Shown: positions 1 to 10,808 of the stretch, one piece after another
Position numbering within the stretch: position 1 is the stretch's first letter
How the letters are laid out: each line of letters opens with the position of its first letter
Assembly (NCBI GenBank): GCA_030015575.1
Contig: CM057339.1
Span: 701,852,761 to 701,916,760, forward strand
Reading direction: 5' to 3'
Origin: Agapanthus africanus
Lineage: Eukaryota > Streptophyta > Magnoliopsida > Asparagales > Amaryllidaceae
Length of the DNA: 64,000 nt
Notes under the pieces: generated by a model
The model's database searches: none
Seen by the model: the letters and a program-made list of their open reading frames with translations, nothing else
Told to the model about the DNA's origin: nothing
Translations under genes and position numbers: made by a program

Positions 1-494
1 TAGAGAACCCAATCAGGGAAGGAGTCGGGTACTTCCTCGACCGAGGGTCGGGGTCCACTGTCCCATCTTGCCGCTTCTTCTTTAGTGGGAATAGTGCATT
101 CGACCCTGAAGTCAGCTAGGACCTGAGCTTTGATGGCTTGCCGGGAGCGGTATTTGACGTCAAATTGGGATAATTCCCACCTCCATTTTTCTAAACAGCC
201 TGATGACTCGGGGGAGGCGAGAATTGTCCCTATAGGTAGCTCGATGAGGACGAATATAGTGTGCGCCTGGAAGTAGTTCCGGAGTTTCCTTGAGGCAACG
301 ACAAGAGCCAAGACTATCTTTTCTATGGCCGAGTACCTTGTTTCCGCATCTTTGAAGACATGGCCCACGTAGTAAACCGGCTTCTGTACACCTTCGGCTT
401 CTCTGACCAGCACTGAGCCCGCTGCTTGGTCGGAGACCCTAAGGTACAATAACAGCTCGTCTCCTTCGACTGGTCGGTTGAGCAGTGGGGGAGC
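1..494 (-). pseudogene. Ty3/gypsy RNase H domain, incomplete at window edge
   Basis: Read on the minus strand from 494 down to 1, one frame is open and translates to a Ty3/gypsy pol RNase H segment. It contains LLLYLRVSD, VLVREAEGVQKPVYYV, AETRYSAIEK, LALVVASRKLRNYFQAHTI and a C-terminal QAIKAQVLADF. This is the usual order between reverse transcriptase and integrase in plant gypsy polyproteins, where it degrades the RNA of the RNA:DNA hybrid. It is joined to the upstream RT segment by a one-base frameshift near 494 and has no ATG of its own. The remaining RNase H and integrase would lie outside the window. The assignment to Ty3/gypsy is confident; the lineage is not resolved. Confidence 0.85.
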
Positions 495-1216
495 GTCAAG
501 TACGCTTTGAGTTGTTCGAAAGCGATTTGACATTCCTCCGACTATTCGAACTTGGGGATCTTAAGGCTCTGAAGAACGGGAGGCACTTATTTCCAGATCT
601 TGATATGAAGCGACTCAGAACTACTACTCTCCCCGTGAGACGCATGATCTCAACGTTGGTTTTTAGTGTGGCTATGTTGAGAATGGCGCTAATCTTTTTT
701 GGGTTCGCTTCGATTCCTCGGTGGGTAACCATGAACACGAGGAATTTCCCGCTAGTGACCCCGAACGCACACTTTGCCGGGTTTACCTTCATTTTATACT
801 TGTGGAGGATGTCGAATGTCTTGCCAAGATCTTTGGAGTGCTCACCCGATGAGGTTGATTTGACGAGCATGTCGTCGACGTAGACCTCCATATTCCTCCC
901 GATCTACAGTTTGAACAGTTTGTTTACTAGGCGCTGATAGGTAGCCCCATCATTCTTGAGACCGAAGGGCATCACTTTGTAGCAGTACACCCCCCGATCC
1001 GTGGTGAACGCGGTGAGTTCTTCATCCTCTGGGTTTGATTGTAACCGGAAAAAGCATCCATAGAGCTCAGCAATTCGTGACCGGCCGAGATGTCCACTGG
1101 CTGGTTTATCCAAGGGAGGGATAGTTGTCTTTCGGGCAGGTCTTGTTCAGATCTATGAAGTCGACACACATGCGCCATTTCCCGTTCACCTTTTTCACCA
1201 TAACCACATTCGCTAG
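495..1216 (-). pseudogene. Ty3/gypsy reverse transcriptase, broken by frameshifts
   Basis: On the minus strand the RT core is recognisable in pieces. A piece at 904-1113 contains TDRGVYCYKVMPFGL and a degraded NAGATYQRLVNK-type block. A piece at 496-891 contains the catalytic YVDD box (MEVYVDDMLVKS) followed by HKYKMKVNPAKCAFGV. A third frame at 972-1178 carries the preceding AGHELLSSMDAFSGYNQ block. The three pieces lie in different frames, so there are at least two frameshifts between 900 and 1,120. A further frame change occurs near 555, before the segment leading into RNase H. The gene is dead; the order of blocks is the normal gypsy order. Confidence 0.88.
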
Positions 1217-2150
1217 CTAATCCGAATAGTCAATATTTCTAATGAAATTGGCCGCGAGCAATCTATCGGCTTCGTCCTCAATCGCCTTTTGCTTGATTGG
1301 CGTGAAACTTCGCTTCTTTTGTCGGACGGGCCGGGCCTTCGGGTCGACTCCGAGCTTATGTGAGATTACTTTAGGGTCGATCCCGGACATGTCTGCTGGT
1401 GTCCAGGCGAACACGCCCAAGTTTCCTCGGAGAAATCGGATCAAGTCTTCGCGACGGTCTCTTGTCAAAAGAGACCCGATCTGAACTGTACGCCCATCGA
1501 CCCTTTGACGAAGAGGACATGAGCCAGCGCTTCTACCGGGGCTCCTCGGATTTCTTTCTGGTTGTCGCGCGTATCCAGAGACCCCTGGAAATCGCTTGTG
1601 TCTTTCGGTCTGCCCTCTAGTAGGGGTTGTCGAGGTGAAGCAAATCTTGACGATCTGCTGGTTCCCGTAGGCCCAACCTATCATCCTTTGGTCTAACGGA
1701 AATTTGACCGTAAGGTGGTAGGTCGAGATTTTTGCCCGGAGGGCGTTTAATGTCGGGCATCCCAGGAAGATGTTGTAGAAAGAAGGGATTTTGGCGACGA
1801 TGAATTCCACTGGCACTGTCCTTGTACGGCCATATTTCCCAATGTTGACGAAGAGGGTGACCACTCCCTCGGCCGGGATAGAGTGGTTGGTAAACCCCGA
1901 GTGGACGTGGGATGTGGGTCGTAGATCGGATGGTCTCAAGCCCATACGCTGGAAGCAGTCATAAAATAGGATATCTGCCGAGCTTCTGGAATCGACCAGT
2001 ATCCTTTGTACCTCATAACGGTGGACCCGTGCCGTTATCATAAATGGGCCATTGTGAGGCAAGGATATGCCGTGGAGGTCTTCATCGGTGAAGATGATTG
2101 GCTTGGCGGTTCTGCTCTTCTTCTGGGGTGGATTGCTTGTACCCTCATCC
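1217..2150 (-). pseudogene. Ty3/gypsy aspartic protease and RT N-terminus
   Basis: The minus-strand frame ending at 1217 carries the typical plant gypsy protease region: IIFTDEDLHGISLPHNGPF, then RILVDSRSSADILFYDCF, then NIFLGCPTLNALRAKISTYH. It continues to the start of RT (VRQKKRSFTPIKQKAIEDE, FIRNIDY). The protease active site is normally D-[NTS]-G; here it reads D-S-R, so the glycine is lost and the protease would be inactive. The frame ends at a stop at 1217 in the segment that in relatives continues into the RT fingers. The open frame extends to 2359, but the part beyond about 2150 is antisense to gag and is not pol. Confidence 0.85.
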
Positions 2151-2174
2151 GGGCTGGATGAGACTGGTTCCGAG

Positions 2175-2887
2175 GACTCACGCCATGCTCCATCTCTACC
2201 TTCGATGAGCTGGCCATCCAGTTCCTCTGTCATTTCGTCGGAAACATACGACAGAAGCGGACTGTCGATTACCTCTTCACCATAAAGAGCGGGGAAAAGG
2301 AATCCTTTAAGGGATACATCACTCGCTTCTACAACGCTCTCCTCGAAGTTCCCGAGCACTGGGATGAAACTGTCATCACCGCACTATGGCCAGGTCTTAG
2401 GCACAAAGAGTGGCTCCACACTTTTGCATTAGCGCAACCTAAGATCATGGCCAAGGTAAAAGCTTGGACCGAACGAGAGATCCAACTTGAGTCAGAGGTG
2501 AACGCCAACCTTCTTCGGGGCAACCAAACCAACCAAAAGAAAAGGAGCAGAGAAGAAAAGAAAAGGAGCGACCGACCAAAACCATAATCCTTGAAGTTTC
2601 AGGAGTACATTCCTCTCAACATCTCCTAGACCGAGCTGTTGGAGGAGGCCAATGGCGAGAGATTCTTCAAGCTCCGACCGGTCTCCCATAGAGCGGCTAA
2701 GCGTATCCGGGGCCCGTATTGCGCCTTCCATAGGTCGCAGGGCCATCCTACCGAAAACTGCAAACAACTCCGTGACTACATCGAGGAGTTAATCCTCTCT
2801 GGCCACCTGGAGAAGTACCTGCGGGACAAGCGGCAGGCAGACTGGGTTGTTTTGGCGAGATACGCGGAGCCGTTGCGGAAGCGCTAA
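2175..2887 (+). pseudogene. Ty3/gypsy gag fragment, opposite strand to its pol
   Basis: Plus-strand reading frame 2 gives a plant gypsy gag capsid segment: STFDELAIQFLCHFVG, RTVDYLFTIKSGEKESFKGY, ITRFYNALLEVPEHWD. It runs on to a basic KKRSREEKKR stretch and then a degenerate zinc-knuckle-like block with Cys and His (YCAFHRSQGHPTENC, near 2720-2765). In-frame stops lie at 2585-2587, 2627-2629 and 2885-2887, so it is a pseudogene. Gag should precede protease on the same strand. Here it starts at the 5' end of the minus-strand pol and points the other way, so an inversion or two separate insertions must be invoked. No LTR lies at the junction. Confidence 0.8.
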
Positions 2888-3244
2888 GGCCTCACATTCT
2901 CGTTCGTCCGGGAGCTGGGGAGGTTTAGCTCGGCATGAGCTCGGAAACGAGCCGGTAGGCCAAGGAAGCTCAGCTCTGCAATAGCTCGGAGACGAGCACA
3001 GGAGGATGGGTGCCATTTCAGCGACTAGGTAGCTCTTGGGTAAGAGGCGGGGTGTAAGCTCGGAGACGAACCAGGGAAGGTCATCAATGCTCCAGACTGA
3101 TTTTGCCTCGGTAGCCCCCCAGGAATCTAGTGAGCTGTCGTGGTTGACACGTCATTCGCCACGTGTCGTGATCTGAGGAATTCCCACTTATGAGCATCAT
3201 CACTGCCAAACATCATTAGGAAAGTTAAACACTTGTTTTACATG

Positions 3245-3245
<1 letters not shown>
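2888..3245. other. Non-coding stretch after gypsy gag
   Basis: No open frame or known motif of note. Between 2930 and 3080 a short phrase resembling GCTCGGARACGAGC recurs three or four times with variation (for example near 2938, 2983 and 3058), which looks like a decayed short repeat. I cannot assign it. Confidence 0.4.

Positions 3246-3299
<54 letters not shown>
3246..3299. repeat. (TA)27 microsatellite
   Basis: Uninterrupted alternating TA for 54 bases. Confidence 0.98.
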
Positions 3300-3302
<3 letters not shown>

Positions 3303-4488
3303 CGTGAAATCATAATCAAATCATTCTTTTACCGCAAACCATAGTTGTTAATTTAGTGTTTGAAACCCGCTTAATGGCTACTATTTCCATGGTAACAACA
3401 ATTATAATTTCATGAATTAATTTTCATGTCGATCAAGTAAAAGAAATCGATTCTTTTCGATTAATAATCGTATGCATTACTTAGGTGTTCGATGCGGAAT
3501 CCTAAGCGAAAACCTATTTTAAAATGGTGGAACTTGTGATTAATGAACCCTTTTACTGATAATGAATATCGTGTAGGAATTTAGAATTAAAATACCATAG
3601 TTTCTCACAAGAAACGGTGTCCCCAAGAATCGACACGAAATCTGGAATTTACTGCGTACATAACCATATTAAATTCATAATAAATTATATATAAATCGTA
3701 TCGTGGAGTGGTTAGGCTCGTTATGAAGATGACCGAATAATATAGGAATCTCTAGAAATGGTTACTGAATATTGTTTTTTTGATAGTGCAAACTAATGAA
3801 AGATACGGCTCTAGGCTACAGTCCAGAGCAGTAATATCTGCTAAAACCTATTTTTAAACACCTGTAAATTTATGTTCAAATATGAAAATGTGCGTCGACC
3901 TATATTGTTGTTTAGATAATTGAATTAGCTTTCATATGGCACTTACTCAATTTACTCATTGTTTGATATTTTAAATACATTTTACATTGTCGATATGTCC
4001 TGCAGTTTTCTGCAGTGATGGTTTAATCATGTTGACCTTAAACTTAACATATCTATCTGTATACAATGGTTATAATTGATCCATCTATTATGTTGGAAAA
4101 CTAACTGACAGGGATAAATTTTACTCAACTGCAGCGATCCTGGATTTTGATCATAATCTATAGAAAATTGCGCTGGAAGTTGGACTTCTAGTTCTGAAAC
4201 TGGAAGTCCAACAGCATATCTCTGTTTTAAAATAAACATAACTCTTAAACCAGAATTCCCATTGACATGAAACCAATTTTAATGCTTATATAAACAATTA
4301 TGCTCATATGCCTTTTATATTGTTTTGCCCGATTCTGCATGTGTGATTTATAGTGAATTTCACAAGCTATATGACACTGCTTGTCCTTATTCAATTGAAG
4401 TGTATTTATTGCATTCTTATCATATTGTGTGACTGTTATACCCTCAGTGTTTAGTGACCAATTACATTAATACCCTAGAGACTGTTTT
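3300..4488. other. Unassigned AT-rich DNA left of copia-D
   Basis: No coding frame, LTR edge or tRNA is recognisable. Before copia-D inserted, this DNA was continuous with the sequence starting at 37,465, because both flanks carry the GCATT target duplication. It could be the 5' part of the CACTA element whose transposase begins at 38,429, but I see no CACTA terminus here. Confidence 0.5.
4173..4216. repeat. Short inverted repeat (hairpin)
   Basis: Arms GTTGGACTTC and GAAGTCCAAC are perfect complements. They are extended inward by AGTT/AACT after one mismatch and outward by GCT/AGC after a small bulge, around a 4-nt loop. The structure is about 40 nt and stands out from its AT-rich surroundings. 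Its role is unknown. Confidence 0.7.
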
Positions 4489-4493
4489 GCATT

Positions 4494-6684
4494 TATAGGG
4501 TTACTAGGCACTCATACAAGGGTCTATAAGGCATCAACCATGCCCGAATTAAAATTTAGACGTGCCGAACAACCCAAAGCCGGGATCTTTGCTAGATAAT
4601 TAGGGTTACACATACAAGTAAACATCTTTACAACTAAGAGTGAGGAATTACAACCTTTGTAGTCCGCTCCTTCGGTTCATAAGCTCCGAGTAGAAGTCCT
4701 TTTGCCGCGATCCATGATCTCCCGAACTCAAGAGCGGCTCCACAACTCGAACGATCCATGCTAGCTTGTTGTCTTCCTTTTCTCCGATGATCTACCTCGA
4801 AATTTCTATAACTCAAGCTCTCTCTCTAATGAGGTGAACACCCTAATCTAATTGGCTAGATTAGATGAGGATGATGAAGTAGTATTTGTGCTCTCTTTTA
4901 TTAACAAATTCTCACTCTTAATCATCATAAAATGAAAACCTAGAAAGCTTTCTCAAAGCTCAAAGGAAGAAGAAGGAGGAAAAATCCTTTTGTGATGAAT
5001 AATGAAAAATATCATAATGATTAAAAATGCAACCATGGTTGAATATGAAGAGGCTAACTCATGTAGAGACTTAACCTAGGGTAAAGGGTTTGGGTTAGGT
5101 TAGAAAATATCAAGCAAAATATCAAGCATAATATCTTTACTAGAAACAAACTAAAAGCTTCTAGAAGCTACAAGAAAAAGCTAACCCAAATCAAACCCTA
5201 ACCTTGTTTAATCTCCACTAAACATGTTGCATTAGTAATCATATCATGTTACAATATTATATATCACATATATAATATATATTTGTAACAAAAGAAAATA
5301 ATACAATTAACATATATCGCATATATATCAATGTATTATCCGGTGAGAAAATGAAATAATAAAGCGAGCCAATATTAGATAATGTAATGCAATATATCAC
5401 ATATATTATTATACATTAAATTATTGAATCAACACTTGATCCGACAATCCGGCTATATCGAATATAACCGACTAATATTTCATGTACCGATTCATCGAAT
5501 CAACACTTGATCCGATGACCCAGCTCATACCAAAATATCGTGAGAATATAATACGGTATCTCATATCGCATTATCCTCGGTCATGCACATATCACATATG
5601 TGCCCTTACTCCGTTTTGCCTGAGTCAAGAAACCTCTGTGTAGGACTCTAAAGAATCGTCAATACGCCGGTAGCAGGTGATGATCATATCAAACACCCAC
5701 AAGCAGCAAGCGGTCAGCTAAACGTAACAGCCACCCAGGTATTGAGCGATCAGAAGATCAAAAAACAAGCCTGTACATTCTCCTGTGAATCTAATCAGTA
5801 ACACTCCCGTACAGTCCGGTCTCTTCGTCTGATATGTTGCATATCTAGTCTAGGGGTGGTATACGTCAAACCCCAGTAACCGATAAGTCATGTCGATGTG
5901 AGGCTCATAACAAGTCGAGAAACTACTGGTAACACTTACCAGTAAATCTCTATATCAGTCCTGGCCAGGGACTTCCGGTTATAGCCAATCGAACACAGCA
6001 TAACATCAACTCCCTATACCGGGAGAGACGAATCCCCTCCTATCGCTCATTGCCTCCATGTGATTCGGGACTGCACCCAAAAGCCACCGTTTTGCATGCC
6101 CTCTTGGACGTGGTAAGGTGGAAATCAAAGCACAGTAGGAATCACAAAAGACTCTATGACGATCTCGGGTCTACAGACTACCCTGTACCAATGTCACAAA
6201 AGAACTGCCATCTGACGTGAGGTATATCACCATCTGGGAGTTCTCGGCGAGTCCGTCTAGTGTACCCAGTCTCCACTGAGCACCCGTACACCATCTCTGA
6301 TGTCAAAACACCGAAGGATATGGGATCATCCATCACCCATCATATGGGTCAAGATGCGTATACGTTAGTCTACTCTGGTGTATCGATGCCCTGTCTCGAC
6401 ACACCCTCGACTAGGAACAGTTATAGGATGTACTCATCGACTACTCTGACCCCACTAGTATAATCTCATCATAGTCCCAGTAGTCGAGTACATATCCTAA
6501 GGGCTTTATCAACATGTGAGAGTAAGACAGTAAACATATACAAGTCAACATGTTAAGATAAAGTAAAACCAAATAGCATACTATCATGACGAGCAAGAAA
6601 GTCCTCTATATATATATCCAAGCATCCATTATAATAAACATCATATGTACAATAATAGCCTCTAGGGTATATACATAACTAACA
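4494..6684 (-). repeat. copia-D 3' LTR
   Basis: LTR of 2,191 bp, nearly the same length as its partner (2,196 bp). On the minus strand it begins TGTTAGTTATG at 6,684, directly after the polypurine tract AGTGCAAGTGGGAGAT, and ends at 4,494 next to the GCATT duplication. Near the start it carries the TATATATAG stretch shared by all LTRs of the family. Towards its 3' end it carries the conserved TACAAAGGTTGTA palindrome-like element. Confidence 0.93.
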
Positions 6685-6698
6685 ATCTCCCACTTGCA

Positions 6699-7036
6699 CT
6701 AAGGCCAGCTGTTGTAGTATCCCATACCTAGCATCCCGAATAATCTCTCAAACTGTATCTGGGGAATGGCCTTCGTGAGTGGATCCGCAGTGTTGTCATT
6801 CGTATCTACTCTCCTGTTCTCGATCTCCCAGCGATCAACCATCTCCCTGATCAGGTGATACCACCTCAGAATATGTCTGGACTTTTGATGGGACCTGGGT
6901 TCCTTGGCCAAAGCCACAGCTCCATTGTTATCGCAATACAGAGGTATTGGATATTCAATGGATGCAACCACACCAAGTTCACTAATGAACTTCTTTATCC
7001 AGACAGCCTCTTTGGCAGCATCGTTGGCAGCGATAT
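6699..7036 (-). pseudogene. copia-D RNase H, C-terminal part of pol
   Basis: The minus-strand frame encodes the end of a copia RNase [55 protein letters not shown]. It closes with the family C-terminus at a TAG (6,699-6,701), 14 nt before the LTR. The frame is open up to 7,036, where the solo LTR copia-G interrupts it. The rest of the same pol gene resumes at 29,653. The last five bases before the break (GATAT) correspond to GATGT on the other side of the insertion. Confidence 0.9.
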
Positions 7037-7323
7037 TGTTAGTTGTATGTATGCCCTAGAGGCCAGTATTGTACAGATGATGTATATTATATTGGATGCT
7101 TGGACATATATAGAGAGGACTTTCTTGCTCGATATGATAGTATGCTATCTGGTTGCTCTTTACTTTAACATGTATACTTGTCTCTTTATACTGTTTTATA
7201 GTTACATGTTGGTAAAGCCCTTAGGATGAGTACTTGACTACCTGGACTATGATGCGGATCATACTAGTGGGGACATGGTAGTCCATAAGTACATCCTTCA
7301 AGGTCCCTAGTCGTGGGTGTATC
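7037..7323 (+). repeat. copia-G solo LTR, left segment
   Basis: Starts with the family LTR start TGTTAGTTGTATG on the plus strand, that is, antisense to copia-D. It stops at 7,323 where copia-E begins; the last five bases GTATC are the copia-E target duplication. The LTR continues at 27,727. Confidence 0.9.
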
Positions 7324-8622
7324 TGTTGGGTCAGCCTAGCACCACATGAAGGGTTTGGAAGCATCACATGAACCAAATAATGAATTTTAAGGTGCTAAGT
7401 TAACGAACAAAGAATCGTTCCTAGAATCGATTAGGGTTTCAAAAAAATTTCCATATCAACATATGAAAGATAAGCTAGGATTTAGAGAGTACAACCTTTG
7501 TAGCTCCCTACGCTTGACTCCTCGGCTACTTGGGGGTTGAAAGAACTCCGCTTGAACTCCTCGACGTCACCGATGATCCACCCGGAGTCCGCTTTGTCCA
7601 AGCTTGCGACTTTCTCCGATCAAGTTAACGGAATCAAGTTAACACCCTAAACAAGTGGGCTAGACTTGTATAGAATGGTGTTGTGGTTCTCTTTCTTACT
7701 TCAAAATCCAATCTTGATGAGTATATTGGTCACTACTAAGAACTAGAAAGCAAAAGAGAGAGGTTGATGAAGATGATGGCTTTTTGAAGAAGATGATAAC
7801 TACTACTCTAAATGAAAATAGAAAAATATATCAATATATATTTTCCATCTATCATCTCAAACCACGGTTGAATCATTATTGTACTAGAGTTAAAACACAA
7901 AAGGAAATTAACCAAAGGTTAAAAGATGGGTGAGAATGGTTAGGTCAAAAGAAGAGTGTAGAAGAAAACAATAATGAACTTTTTCTTTCCTTTTATGTTT
8001 AAATATAAATACAATAATAATTCATAAAAAATACCATAGTGTGAGTCTCATATTGCCACCATTTTCATATATATCAAACCATGATAAATGTATGTATGTA
8101 TACACATCCATATGTGCATGAAACTAGAATGAAAGAAAAACATACATGCATTCATACATCCATCCAACACAAGAAAATGATTTCTAGTGAGAAACTAGTG
8201 GTTAAATGATAAATCAACACTTGATTTACCAATCCGGCCATATCTCATATGACCCCTACCAAAAGCAAGCTGCCCGATCAATATACGGTATCCTATACGC
8301 GCATTTTAATCGGGTCCATGCGCATATCGCATACGCGCACCACAACGTTTCGCCTGGACTAGGAAACTCCATTGTGGGACTCTGAGACTCGTCAATACGC
8401 CGGCAGTGGGTGATGATCATATCAAGCATCCCCAAGCCGCAAGCGGTCAGCTAAACGTAACGGCCACCCGGGTATTGAGCGATCAGAAGAGAACAAGCGA
8501 ACCTGCTACAACTCCCGTCGAGCCGATCGGCGACACTTCCCGTACAGTCCGGTCTCCTCGTCCGATATGTCGCATATCAAGTCTAGGGGTGGTAAACGTC
8601 AGACCCCAATAACTGATAAGTC
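7324..8622 (-). repeat. copia-E 3' LTR, outer segment
   Basis: It matches 25,629-26,930 almost base for base. It is interrupted at 8,622 by copia-F; the final AAGTC is the copia-F target duplication. Confidence 0.93.
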
Positions 8623-10794
8623 TGTAGGGTTTCTAGGCACGCGCACAAGGGTCTACGAGGTATCAACCATGCCCGATTAAAAAATTAGCCGTGCCGAACA
8701 ACCCGAATACGGATCTTTAAACTAGAGATTAGGAGAAAACTAACATGCTAAACATTTTAACACTAAGTGAGAGGGATTACAACCTTTGTAGATCCGGTCC
8801 TTCACTTCATATGCTCCGTGTTGAGGTCCCTTCGCTGCGATCATCATACTCCGGACTCTCGAGAGGTTCCACGAAGAGAAAGATGCAGTCTTGCTTCCGA
8901 TCTTCGATACAAAGATGATCTACCTTGAAGTTTCATTAACACAAGCTAACACTCACTAAAATTGAGTGAACACTCTCATCTAAAGGGCAAGGGAAGATGA
9001 GGATGATGAAGTAGAATTTTTGCTCTCTTTATTTATCTTTTTCTCACATTTATTCATCACTTGGAAAAAAGCAAGTAAGCTTTTTCCATGAAGAAAGAAG
9101 AAGATGAAGAATAATCAAAGAATTTCTTTTATGATGAATAGTAATCAAGAATATATGATTGATTATCAAAACATGGTCAAGGATGAGAGGCTAAACTTAT
9201 GTAGAGAATAAACTAGAGTTAGGGTTTGGTTAGGTCAAAGCATGAGTCATACCAAAATATCTTTATCATGACAAAATAGAATCCTTCTAGAAGAAACAAG
9301 AAGGAGCTAACCCTAATCAAACCCTAATCCCTTTATATCATCCTTAAACATGTTTTATAATAAATCATATCATGTCACAATACTATATATCACATATATA
9401 TTATATATTTGCAACAAAAGAAAATAATACAATTAACATATATCGCATATATATCAATGTATTAATCCGGTGAGAAAAAGAATCTTTTAATGAGCTAATA
9501 TTAGTTAATGTAATTTAATATATCATATATATTATTATACATTAAATTGAATCAACCCTTGATCCGACAATCCGGCTATATCGCATGTAACCGACTAATA
9601 TTTATCCGTACCGATTCATCGAATCAACACTTGATCCGATGACCCGGCTGATATCAAATATCGCGAGAATAGAATACGGTATCTCATATCGCATTATCCT
9701 CGGTCCCGCACATATCACATACGTGCCCCTACTCCGTTTTGCCTGAGCCAAGAAACCTCTGTGTAGGACTCCAAAGAATCGTCAATACGCCGGCAGTAGG
9801 TGATGATCAAATCAAACACCCACAAGCTGCAAGCGGTCAGCTAAACGTAACAGCTACCCAGGTATTGAGCGCTCAGAAGATCAACAAGCAAGCCTGTACA
9901 TTCTCCTGTGAATCCAAACAGTAACACTCCCGTACAGTCCGGTCTCGTCGTCTGATATGTCGCATATCTCGCCTAGGGGTGGTAAACGTCAGACCCCAGT
10001 AGCTCGATAAGTCGGGTCGATATGAGGTCTATAACAGTTTGAGAAACTACTGATAACACTTACCATTAAATCTCAGCAACCTTGGCTAGGGATTTCTGGT
10101 TATAGCCAATCGAACACAGCACAACATCAACTCCCTATACCGGGAGAGACGAATCCCCTCCTATCGCTCATTGCCTCCATGTGATTCAGGACTGTACCCA
10201 AAAGCCACCTTTTTGCACGCCCTCTTGGACGTGGTATGGTGGAAATCAAAGCACAGTGGGAATCACACAAGACTCTATGACGATCTCGGGTCAACAGTCT
10301 ACTATGTACCAGTGTCACCGGAGAACTGCCATATGACGTGAGGTATAATACCATCTGGGAGTTCTCGGCGAGTCCGTCCAGTGTACCCAGTCTCTACTGA
10401 GCACCCGTACACCATCCTTGATGTCAAACACCGATGGATATGGGATCATCCATCGCCCATCATATGGGTCAAGATGCGTATACGCTAGTCTACTCTGGTG
10501 CATCGATGCCCTGTCTCGATACACCCACGACTAGGAACAATTATAGGATGTACTCGTCGACTACCGTGGCCCCACTAGTATGATCTCATCATAGTCCCAG
10601 TAGTCGAGTACATATCCCAAGGGCTTTATCAACATGTAACATAGAGACAATCAGAGTACATGTTAAGATAAAGTACAACCAGATAGCATACTATCATGTC
10701 GAGCAAGAAAGTCCTCCCTATATATGTCCAAGCATCCATTGCAATATACATCGTATGTACAGTAATGACCTCTAGGGCATACATATAACTAACA
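8623..10794 (-). repeat. copia-F 3' LTR
   Basis: Plus-strand appearance TGTAGGGTTTC...CTAACA, followed by the polypurine tract complement ATCTCCCACTTGCAC at 10,795. It contains the conserved TACAAAGGTTGTA element on the minus strand (around 8,780-8,793). Confidence 0.93.
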
Positions 10795-10808
10795 ATCTCC
10801 CACTTGCA

